This document shows, one piece after another, positions 14,716 through 24,619 of a DNA stretch of 64,000 nt. Under the pieces are notes generated by a model. The model was not told the DNA's origin. It saw nothing but the letters and a program-made list of their open reading frames with translations, and did no database searches. Source of the DNA: Acestrorhynchus altus (lineage: Eukaryota; Chordata; Actinopteri; Characiformes; Acestrorhynchidae); assembly GCA_034509495.1 (NCBI GenBank), contig CM067524.1:221436-285435 (forward strand), read 5' to 3'. Both the position numbers and the translations under genes were made by a program. How positions within the stretch are numbered: position 1 is the first letter of the stretch; each line of letters opens with the position of its first letter.

Positions 14716-14779
<64 letters not shown>

Positions 14780-17589
14780 GTACCTAGGGTGCTGGTGAAT
14801 TTCGTTGAGATTCTGCAGATTGAGGATCTGCGTAAAGTAAAGGCGAACACCCTGGGATGCTCCCTGCAAGGGTAACTGAATCAGTGTGTTACTGTAACTA
14901 CTCTATAATGTGTAATAACAGGTGGGAACCACGTTAATGTACAGTTTATGTCTTTACATGACAGGACCCTCTGTCCATGCTTCCTGAAACCTGAAGAGAA
15001 CTCTGAGGAGCTGTATGAGATGAAGAGGATCAACAGACAACTTCAGGTTGGTTCTGTTAACAATACTTATGACCTGAGACACAATTAAACAAATAATACA
15101 TATACAGAGACAATACGATAAAATGATGTATATGAAGAATCAACCGACTCCAACGTACCAGATGATCATGAGGTCTCTCAGAAGGGCAGCGGGTCATCTT
15201 CAGTGACAAGTCCCACTTTTTTCTCAGTGGAGACGACCAAGGAATCCGTGTGTAGAGGCCTATGGTCAGCGCCAAGATCAATGGTTTGATGTAATGTCAC
15301 ACATCCAGAAGGTCTGGTGCCATGGTGTGGGGGACAGTGTCGTACGATGCCAGATCACCTTTGGTCTTCATTACAGACACTTTAACAGCCCAACATTATG
15401 TTAATGAGGTCCTGCAACCAGTGATGCCATCTCAAGAGCATGCCTTGAAGACACAGATACTATGCCGTGGACAGCATTTGATTGTGGGCACTCGAGCAGC
15501 GAGCAGTGATGCCCCCCATGAGTCATCCTGTTAGTGCAGCACGATAATGTCACCAAAGACTGCAATGGTGTCGTAACAGACTGTCCTGATGTCACTTACA
15601 ATGGCAGCGGGTCATCTTCAGTGATGAGTCCCACTTTTGTCTTGATGGAGACGTCCGACAGACGACACTTATCCGCATTCTGCTGCCGTCTCAAGATCTC
15701 GCCTTGAAGACACAGATACTATGCCGTGGTCGGTCTCATCTCCAGACCTGTCCCTGATTGAAAATGTGTGGGGCGCTATTGGACGCTCTATCAACGCTCC
15801 ACCCCTACCCCACCATCTGCAGAACTGAGTGAGAACATTCAAGCTGCATGAGATGATCATCACAGGACACCATTAGGAACCTCTACACCTCCATGCAGAG
15901 ACGTCTGGCGTGTTGCGTTAAACCCGACGCCGTCCTGAGAGACACCACTTCTGTATGAGTAGATCAATAAATATTGATCAGATCAGACTACAGTTATCAT
16001 CAGTTATTGATCCTGATCACCTTCATCTTCCTTCCCAATAGAATAGTCAAACTATTGATTGACAATGAGTGCATGTTTAAAAGTGACATTGTTTTGGCAG
16101 ACGGAGTCAGAAAGGCTGGTGTACGGTGGTCGCTATAACAACCGGGATGACTTTGCTGTGGTCCTTCAGCCCTTCTTTCAGAACTCTGTAGTTCCAATGA
16201 GAACGGTCAGTGCTCAGCCTTAACATCATGAACAGCAGAGACCTAAACATGTATTGAGACAACTCTTCTGATTAGCATATTCCGGTGCTTAACACCAGAA
16301 CCAGCTTAACATCCAGTACCTTTGGGATGATTTAGAGGCCCAGGACACTTGGCCTCATTGATGCTCTCAGGCAAATCAGTAGAGACAGTAACTGTAAGAA
16401 TACGGGGTGTAAACCCCCATTCATTCACTCACACACACACAGACAGACAGACAGACACACGAGCTTAATGAAGTACTGTAATTATGCATGCTTTTATCCA
16501 CACAACCTTGGACTGACATCTGCACTTCTGTCCTGCAGGACAAAGAGCCAGATCTGAGCTACTTCTCAGTGGACTGTTTCCATTTCAGTGAACGTGGCCA
16601 TGCTCAGATGGCCATCGCTCTGTGGAACAACATGGTGAGTGATGACCTAACCACACTACAGCATCAATACAGCAACCTCTTAGCAACACCACAGCAACCA
16701 CTCAGTAAAACCACTAGAACCACCTAACATCATCATAGCAGCCTGCCAGCAATACCATAGAAACCACTTGGGAAACCAATGCATTCACTTTGTAACACCA
16801 CTGATACAACCTTGCAATAGCAACCACCCACCCATCATCTTACATCATAAACCCATCATCTTACATCATAAACCCATCATCTTACATCATAACCACTTAA
16901 TTTCCCTGATGGAACCCTCCCAAGGGATCAATAAAGTTCTGTTCTATTCTATTCTATTCTATTCTATTCTATTCTATTCTATTCTATTCTATTCTATTCT
17001 ATTCTATAGCAACCACTTAGCAATCACCTGGGATACCATAGCATGCACCATAGCAACCACCCAGCAATAACAAACCCTAGTGACCAGAATGCAACACGCT
17101 AGCAACTGCCTAGAAGTAGGAACACCTTACACTGCACAACCTCTCTTACTGACATGTCCTTTCTCTTTGCTCTGTGCCAGCTTGAGCCTGTGGGCAGTAA
17201 GACGACCTACAACAACTTCACCCACGACCCAAGCAAGATACACTGTCCCTCAGAGGTAAAACCTACACCCCTAAACAACCAACACAGGCTGCAGGCCAAA
17301 CACAGCCATGCATACTCTCAGGGTCTAAATGTTCATTGGTGTCCTTCAGGGACATCCCTTCATCTTCACCCTGCAGAACAGCCTGGCCTCTGAGCCCACC
17401 AACATCTCTACTACCACCCCCAGCAGTGGCCTGGATTCCGTTCCTTCGTGGTCGGCAGCCCTGCTGGCAGTGGCCGGCTTATTGATCGGCATGGCCACGA
17501 CCTGGCTCATCATACCCTGCAGGGAGCATGAGAAGTGGATGAGAAACCAGAAGCTAAGCTCTCTGGAGATGAAAGGGACGTTGATGTAA
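73..17589 (+). CDS. plb1: Phospholipase B1, membrane associated (5'-partial, 3' half of gene)
   Basis: PLB1 is a multi-module GDSL esterase/lipase that hydrolyses both acyl chains of phospholipids at the cell surface. The window holds the end of one module, one full module and the last module with its C-terminal anchor. Each full module shows the family blocks: GDSLT or GDSIT (nucleophile Ser), SIGGD, FIGGNDLC (oxyanion Asn) and DCFHFS (catalytic His), each ending in LxPVGSKT. Matching exons in the two modules have identical phases and often identical lengths (59, 44, 52, 81, 66, 82, 105 and 96 nt), as expected from internal gene duplication. The last exon encodes a hydrophobic segment (SAALLAVAGLLIGMATTWLI) and a short cytosolic tail, then TAA. 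Module 2 carries a 2-nt frameshift near 12731, so this allele or assembly may not encode a full protein. The 5' part of the gene lies outside the window. The family call is very secure. Confidence 0.92.
1055..1514 (+). mobile_element. Tc1-like transposon 3' fragment
   Basis: Frames encode pieces of the Tc1/mariner transposase C-terminus: a FQQD/NARPHTA-like stretch near 1070, then WSVSYPDLSLIENVW near 1140-1185. The right end reads ACAATGAGTGTGTA, matching the termini of the other copies in the window. The 5' part is absent. It lies in a plb1 intron. Confidence 0.75.
1737..8073 (+). other. plb1: plb1: complete GDSL module 1 (14 exons)
   Basis: Exons: 1737-1795, 2090-2163, 3296-3339, 4731-4839, 4937-4988, 5079-5159, 5274-5339, 5799-5899, 6059-6140, 6450-6554, 6895-6990, 7658-7729, 7823-7906, 8013-8073. 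They sum to 1086 nt (362 codons), and all junctions keep frame. In order, the motifs are VVGALGDSLT, SIGGDRSL, NILRHFNPSLTGFSTG, VITVFIGGNDLC, NNIRDALDILHDE, RYDTRSDFTVVLQPF, TADCFHFSQKTH and LQPVGSKT. The GDS serine, the GGND block and the FHFS histidine are all present, so the module looks catalytically competent. Introns contain a 1.1-kb minisatellite (3350-4500) and CA repeats directly behind donors. Confidence 0.88.
3350..4500. repeat. 14-bp minisatellite (CACACTTTACACTG)n in a plb1 intron
   Basis: About 1.15 kb of tandem copies of a 14-base unit mixed with a 7-base half unit (CACACTG). The array is regular up to about 3700 and increasingly degenerate after that. It lies between plb1 exons 3296-3339 and 4731-4839. 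Long open frames across it (Leu-His-Cys-Thr-Leu repeats) are artefacts of the repeat. Confidence 0.9.
8100..8392. repeat. 17-bp minisatellite
   Basis: About 17 near-identical tandem copies of a 17-base unit (CACTCAGCCTCCAACAC and a GTCT variant) begin just after the donor of plb1 exon 8013-8073. Mixing of two unit types (cagcct/cagtct) suggests higher-order turnover. Confidence 0.9.
8570..9429 (-). mobile_element. Internally deleted Tc1-like element with both ends
   Basis: The element starts TACACTCATTCTCAAAAAC and ends with the inverse GATGATGAGTGTA. This gives imperfect terminal inverted repeats flanked by TA, the Tc1/mariner target. On the minus strand a degraded transposase C-terminus is visible (DDARPHTAAV, then SSPDLSLIENVWDAIGRSI). 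At about 860 bp it is shorter than an autonomous Tc1 (commonly 1.3-1.6 kb) and has no full-length ORF, so it is non-autonomous. It lies in the intron between plb1 modules. Confidence 0.8.
9430..10140. other. Intronic region without recognised genes
   Basis: No coding exon of plb1 is seen here. The block at 9750-10140 has the texture of an old dispersed repeat, but I cannot name its family. Short open frames in it lack any recognisable domain. Confidence 0.4.
10175..10524. mobile_element. Foldback MITE family copy 1
   Basis: First of six copies of a repeat sharing the blocks ATCTTCAATGATCAGGACCC, GGGTGGTGGGTCATTCTCAG and GTGCTGCTGGAGTGTTTAAA. Relatives lie at 29.9, 33.2, 49.6, 52.6 and 61.8 kb. 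It carries no coding capacity and lies in the large intron between plb1 modules. Confidence 0.7.
11040..11200 (+). mobile_element. tRNA-derived SINE fragment
   Basis: It contains a polymerase III B-box-like GGTTCAAATCC near 11081, followed by a body (GGGTGGGTAGATGGCGCT) that recurs at 11524-11541. It is most likely a SINE; the A-box end is degraded. Confidence 0.55.
11470..11545 (+). mobile_element. Second SINE body fragment
   Basis: Repeats the CTCTCTGGGTGGGTAGATGG block of the fragment at 11.1 kb, within 100 bases of the first exon of the last plb1 module. Confidence 0.45.
12225..12430 (+). mobile_element. tRNA-derived SINE with A box
   Basis: It begins GCAGCTGTGGCCTGGTGGTT, a typical A-box-bearing SINE head, then has the CCGGAAGGTTGCTAGCA region where the B box is expected but partly deleted. 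It ends in a TG-rich tail. It lies in a plb1 intron. Confidence 0.6.
12480..12650 (+). mobile_element. LINE 3' end (RT-family C-terminus) with GAA tail
   Basis: The plus frame reads RRFMDVVKVDMEMAGVTVEE, then GDRARWRQ, ending in a stop and a (GAA)n tail. The same peptide is encoded by the LINE fragment at 24.1 kb. It is a 5'-truncated retrotransposon insertion in a plb1 intron. Confidence 0.7.
13129..13525. repeat. CT microsatellite running into a splice acceptor
   Basis: About 400 bases of (CT)n with T-rich interruptions end directly at CTCAG, the acceptor of plb1 exon 13526-13606. The microsatellite therefore is the polypyrimidine tract. Confidence 0.9.
13925..14006 (-). pseudogene. Inverted copy of plb1 exon 9 inside a plb1 intron
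   Basis: These 82 bases are the exact reverse complement of plb1 exon 6059-6140 by eye, including its flanking TGTTGTAG acceptor and GTGAGC donor. They sit in the intron between exons 13526 and 14581 of the same gene, in antisense orientation. The similarity extends over roughly 13.78-14.31 kb, against 5.55-6.25 kb on the other arm. About 200 bases, including exon 8, are missing from the inverted copy. It cannot be used as an exon of plb1 because it is on the opposite strand. Confidence 0.85.
14717..14779. repeat. TG microsatellite ending at a splice acceptor
   Basis: A (TG)n run ends in TAG immediately before plb1 exon 14780-14871. Similar CA/TG runs follow donors at 4999-5049 and 11706-11760. 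Confidence 0.9.
15107..16073 (+). mobile_element. Tc1-like transposase remnant in a plb1 intron
   Basis: Degraded Tc1-type coding sequence in the plus frame. It includes a stretch like WGTVSYDARSPLVFITDTL at about 15325-15385 and the WSVSSPDLSLIENVWGAIG segment at about 15725-15790. The same right-end block is present as in the copies at 1.1 and 8.6 kb. It fills nearly the whole intron between exons 14965-15046 and 16101-16205. Several frameshifts make it inactive. Confidence 0.75.
16640..17110. repeat. CAACCAC-type repeats and (ATTCT)n tract
   Basis: Loose CAACCAC/AGCAACCACT repeats enclose a pure (ATTCT)n run at about 16940-17006. The run is preceded by GGGATCAATAAAGTTCTGTT, a tail also found inverted at 20.68 kb. 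Both look like 3' ends of a retroposon with pentanucleotide tails, in the plb1 intron before exon 17181. Confidence 0.65.
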
Positions 17590-17719
17590 GATCCCTTGAC
17601 ATTGGCTTTGATGTGAAAAAGGAACAGGAGAGGTTTCTTTATGTGTTGATTATATTAATTGTATTATATATTTGATTATATTAATCTTTTTGCCAAAATG
17701 TATTTTTCATGTTTTATTC

Positions 17720-17725
17720 AATAAA
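17720..17725 (+). other. plb1: Poly(A) signal of plb1
   Basis: AATAAA lies 131 bases after the plb1 stop codon in an AT-rich stretch, a plausible 3' end for the transcript. Confidence 0.6.
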
Positions 17726-18870
17726 CAAACTCATTCAAATCAAATAATGCACCATAATTTAAAATTGACAAAATTCTAAAATTCTATGCCAACTGTCATA
17801 GCGGCACCATAGGACACATCAGCATGCATCCTAGCAAACAACCAAAAACCACCTAACCAACACCATAACGCTCAGTTAACGTTTTACAAACCACTGGAAA
17901 TACTATAGCAACTGCCATACTTGGAACATCTCCACAACCTCCTGAAACACCTTAGCAACCACCTAGAAAACAATCCAGAAACATTTATCCGCATCACAGC
18001 ACTCACCTGAAATTCCTTAGCAACTGCCCTACCAGCCACCACGTACACCATAGCAAAAGCCTGAAACACCAGAGCAACTACATACCATAGCAACCACCTG
18101 GATATCAAAGAAACCCGTTAGCAAAAAGTAGTTTCACCCTAATAACAATAATGTAGCAACAGCCTAGTGACAATAAACCGATCGACTGATTGATGTTTTA
18201 TACGTTTATCTGCAGCTGAATGGCTTTTATGTTATTGGTATATTTTTGATGAGTTGGGGGAATTTTAAATTTTGTATAGAATGAAAGACATTTGTGTGAA
18301 TATTAAATAGTGCTGTTGGATTTGTGTGTCAGTTTCTTCAACCAGGAAGAGTGCGAGTTATTGACTAATTTTGTTGAGCCTCATGACCAAACATGATCAT
18401 GTTGGTCCACCATTAGAGACCAGCTTGACCAAAGTCTTCAATTCAATTAGTTTTCAAAATAGTGTGGCATACTTTTATTCACTTTTAGAAAAGTATTTAC
18501 AGGAGACAGTCACACATACCAGATATTGTTCATTTCAAATTTGTCTCCATTTGAGATGTAAAAATGCAAATTAGTCCATAATAACACAAAAAATTAGCTA
18601 AATTATTAGTTAAAATGAACTCCATGTTTATGTATTTATTCCTTTATTTGTTTTTTAAAAGAGACATATTTAATGTACACTACCATTATGTTTTGGCTTT
18701 TTTATTATTAACTAAAGTAAAGGATCTGATACTGTTTTAACATGAAAATCACATATTTTTGCTCCCGCACTACCTTCTTTGACATGGAAATATGGAGACA
18801 TTCATATCAACCTATAAACAATGGAAACTGTTTATTAAATAGACAAACAAATGTCTTCTTCTCTCTTCAT
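17726..18870. other. Intergenic region after plb1
   Basis: 17.79-18.17 kb carries further CAACCAC-like degenerate repeats. The rest is AT-rich with no recognisable gene or RNA. Confidence 0.5.
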
Positions 18871-19743
18871 GCATTTGTGTCTATTTAAAGTACTCAGATA
18901 TCTGAAGTTCTTCCCTCACTCTGAGCAGTAATATGGTTTCTCTCCAGTGTGAATGCCCTGGTGTTGTCTAAGAGCATCTGTTTCTCTAAATTTGTTCCCA
19001 CACTCGGAACAGTGATGCGGTTTCACACCTGCATAATTGCGTTGGTGTTTCTGAAGAGAACCCTGAAAAGTAAAACTCTTCTCACAATCTGAGCACTAAT
19101 ACGGTTTCTCTCCAGTGTGAATACGTCCGTGTCTCCAGAGATTACTCTGAACACTAAAACTCTTCCCACACTGAGAACAGTGATAGGGTTTCTGTCTGGT
19201 GTGAATACGCTGGTCAGCAATGAGGTTACTCTGTACTGCAAAACTCTTCCCACAGTCTAAACAGCAGTATGGCATCTCTCCAGTGTGAACGTACTGGTGT
19301 CGTTGGAGATGACTTTGTAGAGTAAAACTCTTTCCACAGTCTGAACGCTGATACGGCTTCTCTCCACTATGAATGCACTGGTGTCTCTGGAGATTTCTCT
19401 TAACGGTAAAGCTCATCCCACATTCTGAGCAGTAAAACGGTATCTCTCCTGTGTGAATGTGTTGGTGTGCAATGAGGTTCTTCCGTAGAGTAAAACTCTC
19501 CCCGCACTCTGAGCAACGACACACTCCATGAAGGTGTTGGTAGGTTTGGACCTGAGTCTTCTGAGCACAAGTCTTTCCACACTGATCCACCTGTTCTCCA
19601 GTGTGGTCATGCTGATGTTCTTGGAGATGTTCCTGGGTAGTAAAGCTCTTTCCGCCCCTAGAACAATGGTACATTCTCTCAGTGCTTTTATTTGTCCATG
19701 TTCTGGGTTGTTTCTGGGTGCTGGTGCTTTTTCTGGGTGCCAT
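18870..19743 (-). pseudogene. Zinc-finger array A (broken C2H2 gene)
   Basis: An ATG at 19743 starts MAPRKSTSTQ, followed by a run of C2H2 fingers with TGEKPY-type linkers. The frame is stopped by TAG at 19096-19098, inside the linker KPY-stop-CSDCEKSF. It then reads on through two more fingers and meets TGA at 18916-18918 in place of a finger cysteine. Several fingers have lost ligands: YHCSRGGKSF lacks the second Cys, YQRSDCGKSF lacks the first Cys, and SNLIADQRIH lacks the first His. No upstream 5' exon like those of B, D and F is visible. The simplest reading is a decaying paralogue of array B. A shortened protein up to the first stop cannot be excluded. Confidence 0.8.
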
Positions 19744-19919
19744 GCTCTCATGTTCCGCTTTGGAAACAATTAAAGACACCACATTTTTTTTCTTAAATCA
19801 CATGCACATCATGTGGACTTTGGCAGCACTGGGCAGCTCCTTCAGAGACCGGCTGCTTCCTCCCTGCTGCTGTTAGACTGTATAACCGGCACTGCTCTCA
19901 GCAGACCCCGACACACACA

Positions 19920-20850
19920 CTGAAATTCACACACTTTGAGTTTTCAATACAACATAATGTACAATATTTCTTTCATCTCCCTCAGTCCAATTGATTGTAA
20001 TTCATCTGTATGTGTTTTTTTCTTCAGTTTTATTTACTATTTTTAATGTTTATATTGTAGAAACTACACTGTATATACTATACTTTATATATACATTCCT
20101 TGTACTGAGAGCCTTGCTATCCCTCTATAGCTGCTGCAGGACTAACAAAGGATGGTCTTATCTTACTAAATATTAACAAGTAATGAATAATAAGTAATGA
20201 ATGAAGTTACGCTTATGTAGCGCATATCAAGATCCCCAATGATGCTTCACAATCAACACACATCAGCAAGAAGCAGGAGCCAATACCCTTGGTCTTAAAA
20301 GAAGCAAACAATGAGCAGGTGTCCCAATACTTTTGTCCACGTAGTGTAGGTTAGTTATTATTCTGATTGTGAGCGATAGGTAGAGAGTACACTGTGCACA
20401 ACAGCCTTCCGTTCTGAAATATTACTCAAATTGTTAGTTAAGCTTAATAATTTCCCAAAAGGTGTCGTAATACTGGTAATTAAGGTATGATGAAAGTGTT
20501 ACCAGGCTATTGATTAGTGTTCAGTGTTCATGTATTAATGTTCATTAACACAGCTGCATAAGCTTTAATTACGATGAACTCCTCACAAACACATTTCCAT
20601 GGTCCTATATCTTAGGCGTACTTAAAGCCCCCCAGCCACAATATCCAAACCAAAGGATAGGATAGGATAGAACTTTATTGATCCCTTGGGAGGGTTCCCT
20701 CAGGGAAATTAAGGAACATCCAGCCACTACAGCTTAACAATTCCTGTGCAACACTGACACAATTACAGTAGGATTTAGGCGCATTGGCTGTCTTTTATTA
20801 GTTCTCAAAAGTGCTTAAAATTAGAAGCAATTATTTTCAACTATATTAAC
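19920..20850. other. Intergenic region between zinc-finger arrays A and B
   Basis: It holds a MITE-like end (TACTTTTGTCCACGTAGTG at about 20330) and a retroposon tail at 20655-20725 with (AGGAT)n and ACTTTATTGATCCC, inverse to the tail at 16.92 kb. No gene seen. Confidence 0.5.
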
Positions 20851-20853
20851 CAT

Positions 20854-22047
20854 TTATGACGAGTCATGGATTTTTGATTCTTTCCGAATACATTTATGAT
20901 TATTCAAAGTATTCAAGTGCCTGAAGTTCTTCCCACATTCTGAGCAGTAATACGGTTTCTCTCCTGTGTGAATGCGCTTGTGGAACTGGAGATGACCCGA
21001 CTGAGTGAAACTCTTCCCACAATCCAAGCAGCGATACGGTTTGTCTGAAGTGTGAATTCGCTGGTGTGCTTTGAGATTACTCTCAGAAGTAAAGCACTTC
21101 CCGCATTCTAAACAAGGATACGGTTTCTCTCCCGTGTGAACACGCTGGTGGAGTTGGAGATGACTAAACTGACTAAAACTCTTCCCGCAGTTTAAGCAGT
21201 GGTAGGGTTTTTCTGCAGTGTGAATGCGCTGGTGTGTTGTGAGATTACTCTCAGAAGTGAATCTTTTCCCACACTGACAGCAGAGATGTGGTGTTTCTCC
21301 AGTGTGAGTGCGTTGGTGTATTCTCAGACTTGTCTGCTGATTGAAGCTCTTCCCACACTCTGAACAGTGATACGGTTTCTCTCCTGTGTGAATGCGCTGG
21401 TGGCGTCGAAGGTTATTCTGCCGATTAAAAGTCTTTCCACACTCTGAGCAGTGGTACAGTTTCTCGCCAGTGTGAATGCGTTGGTGTGTTTGAAGACTAT
21501 TCAGTCTAATAAAGCGTTTCTCACACACTGAGCAGCGATACGGTTTCTGTCCACTGTGACTTTGCTGGTGTTTCTTCAGAGAACCTCTTTCTCGAAAACT
21601 GGTTCCACACTCTGAGCAGTGATGCGGTTTCTCTCCAGCGTGAATGCGCTGGTGGAGTTGAAGATGGCTTGATTGAGTAAAACTCTTACCACAGTCTGAA
21701 CAGTGATATGGCTTTTCTGCTGTGTGAACTCGCTGATGTGATTTAAAATTACCCACAGTGCTAAAACTCTTCCCACAATGCGAGCAGAGATATGGTTTCT
21801 CTCCTGTATGAATGCGCTGATGGGTTTGAAGAGTAGCCTGTTGATTGAAACTCTTTCCGCAGTCAGAGCACAGATACGGTTTCTCTCCTGTGTGAATGTA
21901 CTGGTGTCGCTGCAGATGTCTCTTTGTCTTAAAGCTCTTCTCACATTCTGAGCAGTGATGAGATCTCTCCTCACCTCCATTGATCTGTGTCCTTCTGAGA
22001 GTACCAGGAGACATTTGCAGAGGACTGGAGCTTTTCCTGCAGGTCAT
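20854..22047 (-). CDS. C2H2 zinc-finger protein B (intact, 397 aa)
   Basis: A nuclear DNA-binding protein of the tandem C2H2 type. After the short leader (MTCRKSSSPLQMS) there are 12 complete fingers of the form C-x2-C-x12-H-x3-H joined by HTGEKPY-like linkers. A thirteenth, terminal finger (YYCSECGKNFRHLNTLNNHKC) lacks the last His. The whole array is one open exon. In transcript sense a plausible acceptor (TTGTCTTCTAG) lies about 80 bases before the ATG, and a related 5' exon lies near 22.93-23.04 kb. The start was chosen because arrays D and F have an ATGACC/ATGACG at the matching place. No KRAB, SCAN or BTB domain is visible, and the DNA target is unknown. Confidence 0.85.
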   Translation of the reverse strand: MTCRKSSSPLQMSPGTLRRTQINGGEERSHHCSECEKSFKTKRHLQRHQYIHTGEKPYLCSDCGKSFNQQATLQTHQRIHTGEKPYLCSHCGKSFSTVGNFKSHQRVHTAEKPYHCSDCGKSFTQSSHLQLHQRIHAGEKPHHCSECGTSFRERGSLKKHQQSHSGQKPYRCSVCEKRFIRLNSLQTHQRIHTGEKLYHCSECGKTFNRQNNLRRHQRIHTGEKPYHCSECGKSFNQQTSLRIHQRTHTGETPHLCCQCGKRFTSESNLTTHQRIHTAEKPYHCLNCGKSFSQFSHLQLHQRVHTGEKPYPCLECGKCFTSESNLKAHQRIHTSDKPYRCLDCGKSFTQSGHLQFHKRIHTGEKPYYCSECGKNFRHLNTLNNHKCIRKESKIHDSS

Positions 22048-22924
22048 ACTCTCAGATATAACCTCCGTTCAGCAGTGTACGAAAAATGACATAAAAAGCA
22101 GAAGAGTTGAAACGGGGTCCCGTTAAACACTAGAAGACAAAAAGAAAACATATTAAAACATGATGTGAAAGGAACTGATAATGTAAGTCCATTATAGACC
22201 AAAACAAAAAATATAAACAAACTTCACGTATCATACTCATTATGATGAATATGAATTGTCATTATGTTAAACATTATACATTACAGTGTAACCAATGACC
22301 AACATGACCATGATGACCATGCCGGATGACCAAACTAATCAATACACTTTTACCCAACTAGTCAACCAGTATAACCAGCTTGCTCATGCTGATAGACCAG
22401 CTAGTCCAAACTAATGAGAACATAAGTAATACTCATCAAGTACGTTAGGTTTGGGCCTGGATGACCAGCTGACCATCAGAGATCAGCTCAGACCATTTGA
22501 ATCTAACAACCAACCAAAGCTGGCATTGAGCTGGATTGTCAGTAGGGCACAACAGGGTAAAGGAGTGAAAGGAGAGATCAGAATGAAAACATAGGGTCTA
22601 CAACCACCACCGACACTGGGATGTGCCCTCACAGTGATCTAGAACCAGCTCTAGAACACAAACACAGGGGTAAGCATCACATCCCACAACCTGCTTTTGT
22701 AAAAGTGAATCATGTTGAAAAGGATGAGTGTAAACAGTGTAAACAGACTGAAGGACTTCTCCACCCTGGGCCTGGAGGCACCCCTGCCCTGCACACTGAG
22801 CTGAACACACCCCCTGCAGCTCTGAAGGGCTTGTAAAGGGGCTGATTGGCTGAATCAGGGCTGGTGGGAGCAGGTAATGCTCGAAAGCATGCAGGGTAGG
22901 GGTGCCTCCAGGACCAGGGCTGAG

Positions 22925-23037
22925 AAACACTGGTGTAGAAGATCTTACTTCCAGCAGCTCCTCCTGTTCATCTCCCTCCACCAGCCCTGAGGATCAGCTG
23001 CTTCTCCGCTTCACTGGCTTCAGAGGAACTCACAGGA
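22925..23037 (-). other. 5' exon of zinc-finger gene B (probably untranslated)
   Basis: This block is closely similar to 31.04-31.11 kb and more distantly to 43.99-44.08 kb. All three end in a donor on the minus strand (here GGAA/GTAAGA). The same reading frame is not kept open in all copies: this one has TGA where the others read CGA/AGA, and there is no ATG. I take it as a non-coding first exon. Confidence 0.55.
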
Positions 23038-23038
23038 G

Positions 23039-23337
23039 CAGCGCCCTCTGCTGGTCGGCAGCAGCTTCACAATCCCGTCTGTGCTCTGACACAAACAGCC
23101 TCCTGCGCTGCGATTGGCCGGCGCTGCGGAGGAGCGGACCTCTCATTGGTCGGCGGAGCAGTCGTTCTCATTACCATAGCAACACCAACTTTAGTGACTT
23201 AATATTCAGACTATTGTGTGAACTGTTAGTGATCCTTCTGTCTAATCAGTGAACTGTTAGTGATCCTTCTGTCCAATCAGTGAACTGTTCCATCTGTCCA
23301 ATCAGTGAAGTGTTAGTGATCCTTCTGTCCAATCAGT
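23039..23337 (-). promoter_or_regulatory. Likely promoter of zinc-finger gene B
   Basis: Upstream of the 5' exon in minus sense there are, in order: a CTCF-like site (minus CCAGCAGAGGGCGCTG, 23039-23054), ATTGG/CCAAT boxes at 23113 and 23145, an RFX X-box-like ATTACCATAGCAAC at 23170-23183, and a tandem repeat of about 32 bp, each unit carrying CCAATCAG (23215-23337). The area is relatively GC-rich. The same arrangement is found at 31.1-31.66 kb. Confidence 0.5.
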
Positions 23338-24084
23338 ATAATGGTATAATAATTACAGGTATAATAAGATCAGTTAGATCAATTTATAGATTTGTAGAAA
23401 TGTATGAATAATGCAGGCATACTTAATAATAAATGGTTTGATGAGATTTTATCTCATTTTAAAGTTAATTATCTACTGTAGGGCGTTATTATAAAGACAT
23501 CACAGCTAAAATATTTCCTAATCACTTCCTAAATATCAGTGGTTTATCAAAAATAACCTGCTATATAATCAGATTACACACCTTTTAAATCACAAAATGT
23601 TTTACAAAATGAACCCTTACACAATATTTGTTTCACACACTTAAAACTGTGATGATGGTTCATCTTGCTTTTCGTTTTATAATTCTTACTGCGGGACATT
23701 AGAGCTTGTTGGTATTGTCAAGATACAAGATGCAAGTCACTACTGCAACAGTAATACAATTATGGTATGTGAATCATATCAGAAAATATCACGGTTTTAC
23801 GATATCACAGAACACAGTATTGGACAATTGTTCTTATCAGCTACATAAAACAACAAAGGAATGTTAATAAAATTACAAAATATGTTGTAATGAATAAATT
23901 ATAAAATGAGGAAGCTCCATAAGAAATGGAGGTCTTTCAGACTATTTTCTATTCAGCTAATATTTCATTATGGATTACTCTTCTGATCATTTTCTTCAAA
24001 AATCGACTCTGAAAAGTGTAAGATTTTATTTCCCACTTTTTTTCATGATTTAAAGTAAATTAAATTTAATACCATCTTCTTCTG

Positions 24085-24600
24085 TCGGCTGCTCCTTTTA
24101 GGGGTCACCACTGCGGATCATCTGCCTCCATCTTTCCCTATCACCTGCCTCCTCTACTGTTACACCAACCATCTCCATGTCCACCTTCACTACATCCATA
24201 AACCTTCTCTGAGGTGTTCCTCTTCTCCTTCTGCCCGGCAACTCCATCTCCAACAATCTTTGTCCTATATATCCACTATTTCTCCTCAACACATGTCCAA
24301 ACCATCTCATCCTGGCCTCTCTGGCTTTATCTCCAAACTACTCCACCTTCACTGTCCCTCTGATCTGCTCATTTCTAATCTTGTCCATCCTCGTCCCTCC
24401 TAACGAAAATCTCAGCATCTTCATCTCCACCACCTCCAGTCTCCAAACCAGACATCATAGCAGGTCTCACTACTGTCTTGTAAACCTTCCCTGTCACTCT
24501 TGCTGCTCTCCTTCTGTCACACATCAGTCCTGACACCCATCTCCACCCACTCCATCCTGTCTGAACCCTCTTCACCTCTTTTCTGCACTGTCCATTGCTC
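24085..24600 (-). mobile_element. LINE (non-LTR retrotransposon) 3' fragment
   Basis: Minus-strand frames encode the end of a LINE reverse transcriptase ORF: GKVYKTVVRPAMMSGLET, then MRWFGHVLRRNSGYIGQRLL, ELPGRRRRGTPQRRFMDVVK and ERWRQMIRSGDP. The frame shifts between the parts, so it is inactive. The same C-terminus occurs at 12.5 kb. Confidence 0.85.
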
Positions 24601-24619
24601 TGGATGGTTGAAATTTAAT

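Larger units (their letters stand above)
11641..17589 (+). other. plb1: plb1: last GDSL module plus membrane anchor (13 exons, frameshifted)
   Basis: Exons: 11641-11699, 11783-11850, 12141-12184, 12694-12791, 12890-12941, 13526-13606, 14581-14646, 14780-14871, 14965-15046, 16101-16205, 16539-16634, 17181-17255, 17350-17589. The motifs are VVASLGDSIT, SIGGDETL, LVTLFIGGNDLC, RYNNRDDFAVVLQPF, SVDCFHFSERGH and LEPVGSKT, followed by a Thr/Ser-rich stalk, one transmembrane segment and the tail KLSSLEMKGTLM. In exon 12694 the codons after SVLGF run straight into TAA at 12732. The protein resumes two bases out of frame (KGRSKRPNGF). With two bases added, the module total divides by three, which supports a 2-nt loss in a TCTCT stretch. 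All other junctions are in phase. Confidence 0.85.

Noticed and set aside
19413..19782. Alternative-frame proteins over zinc-finger arrays
   Set aside because: Finger-coding DNA leaves other frames open by repetition; only the frame with C-x2-C and H-x3-H spacing is meaningful.
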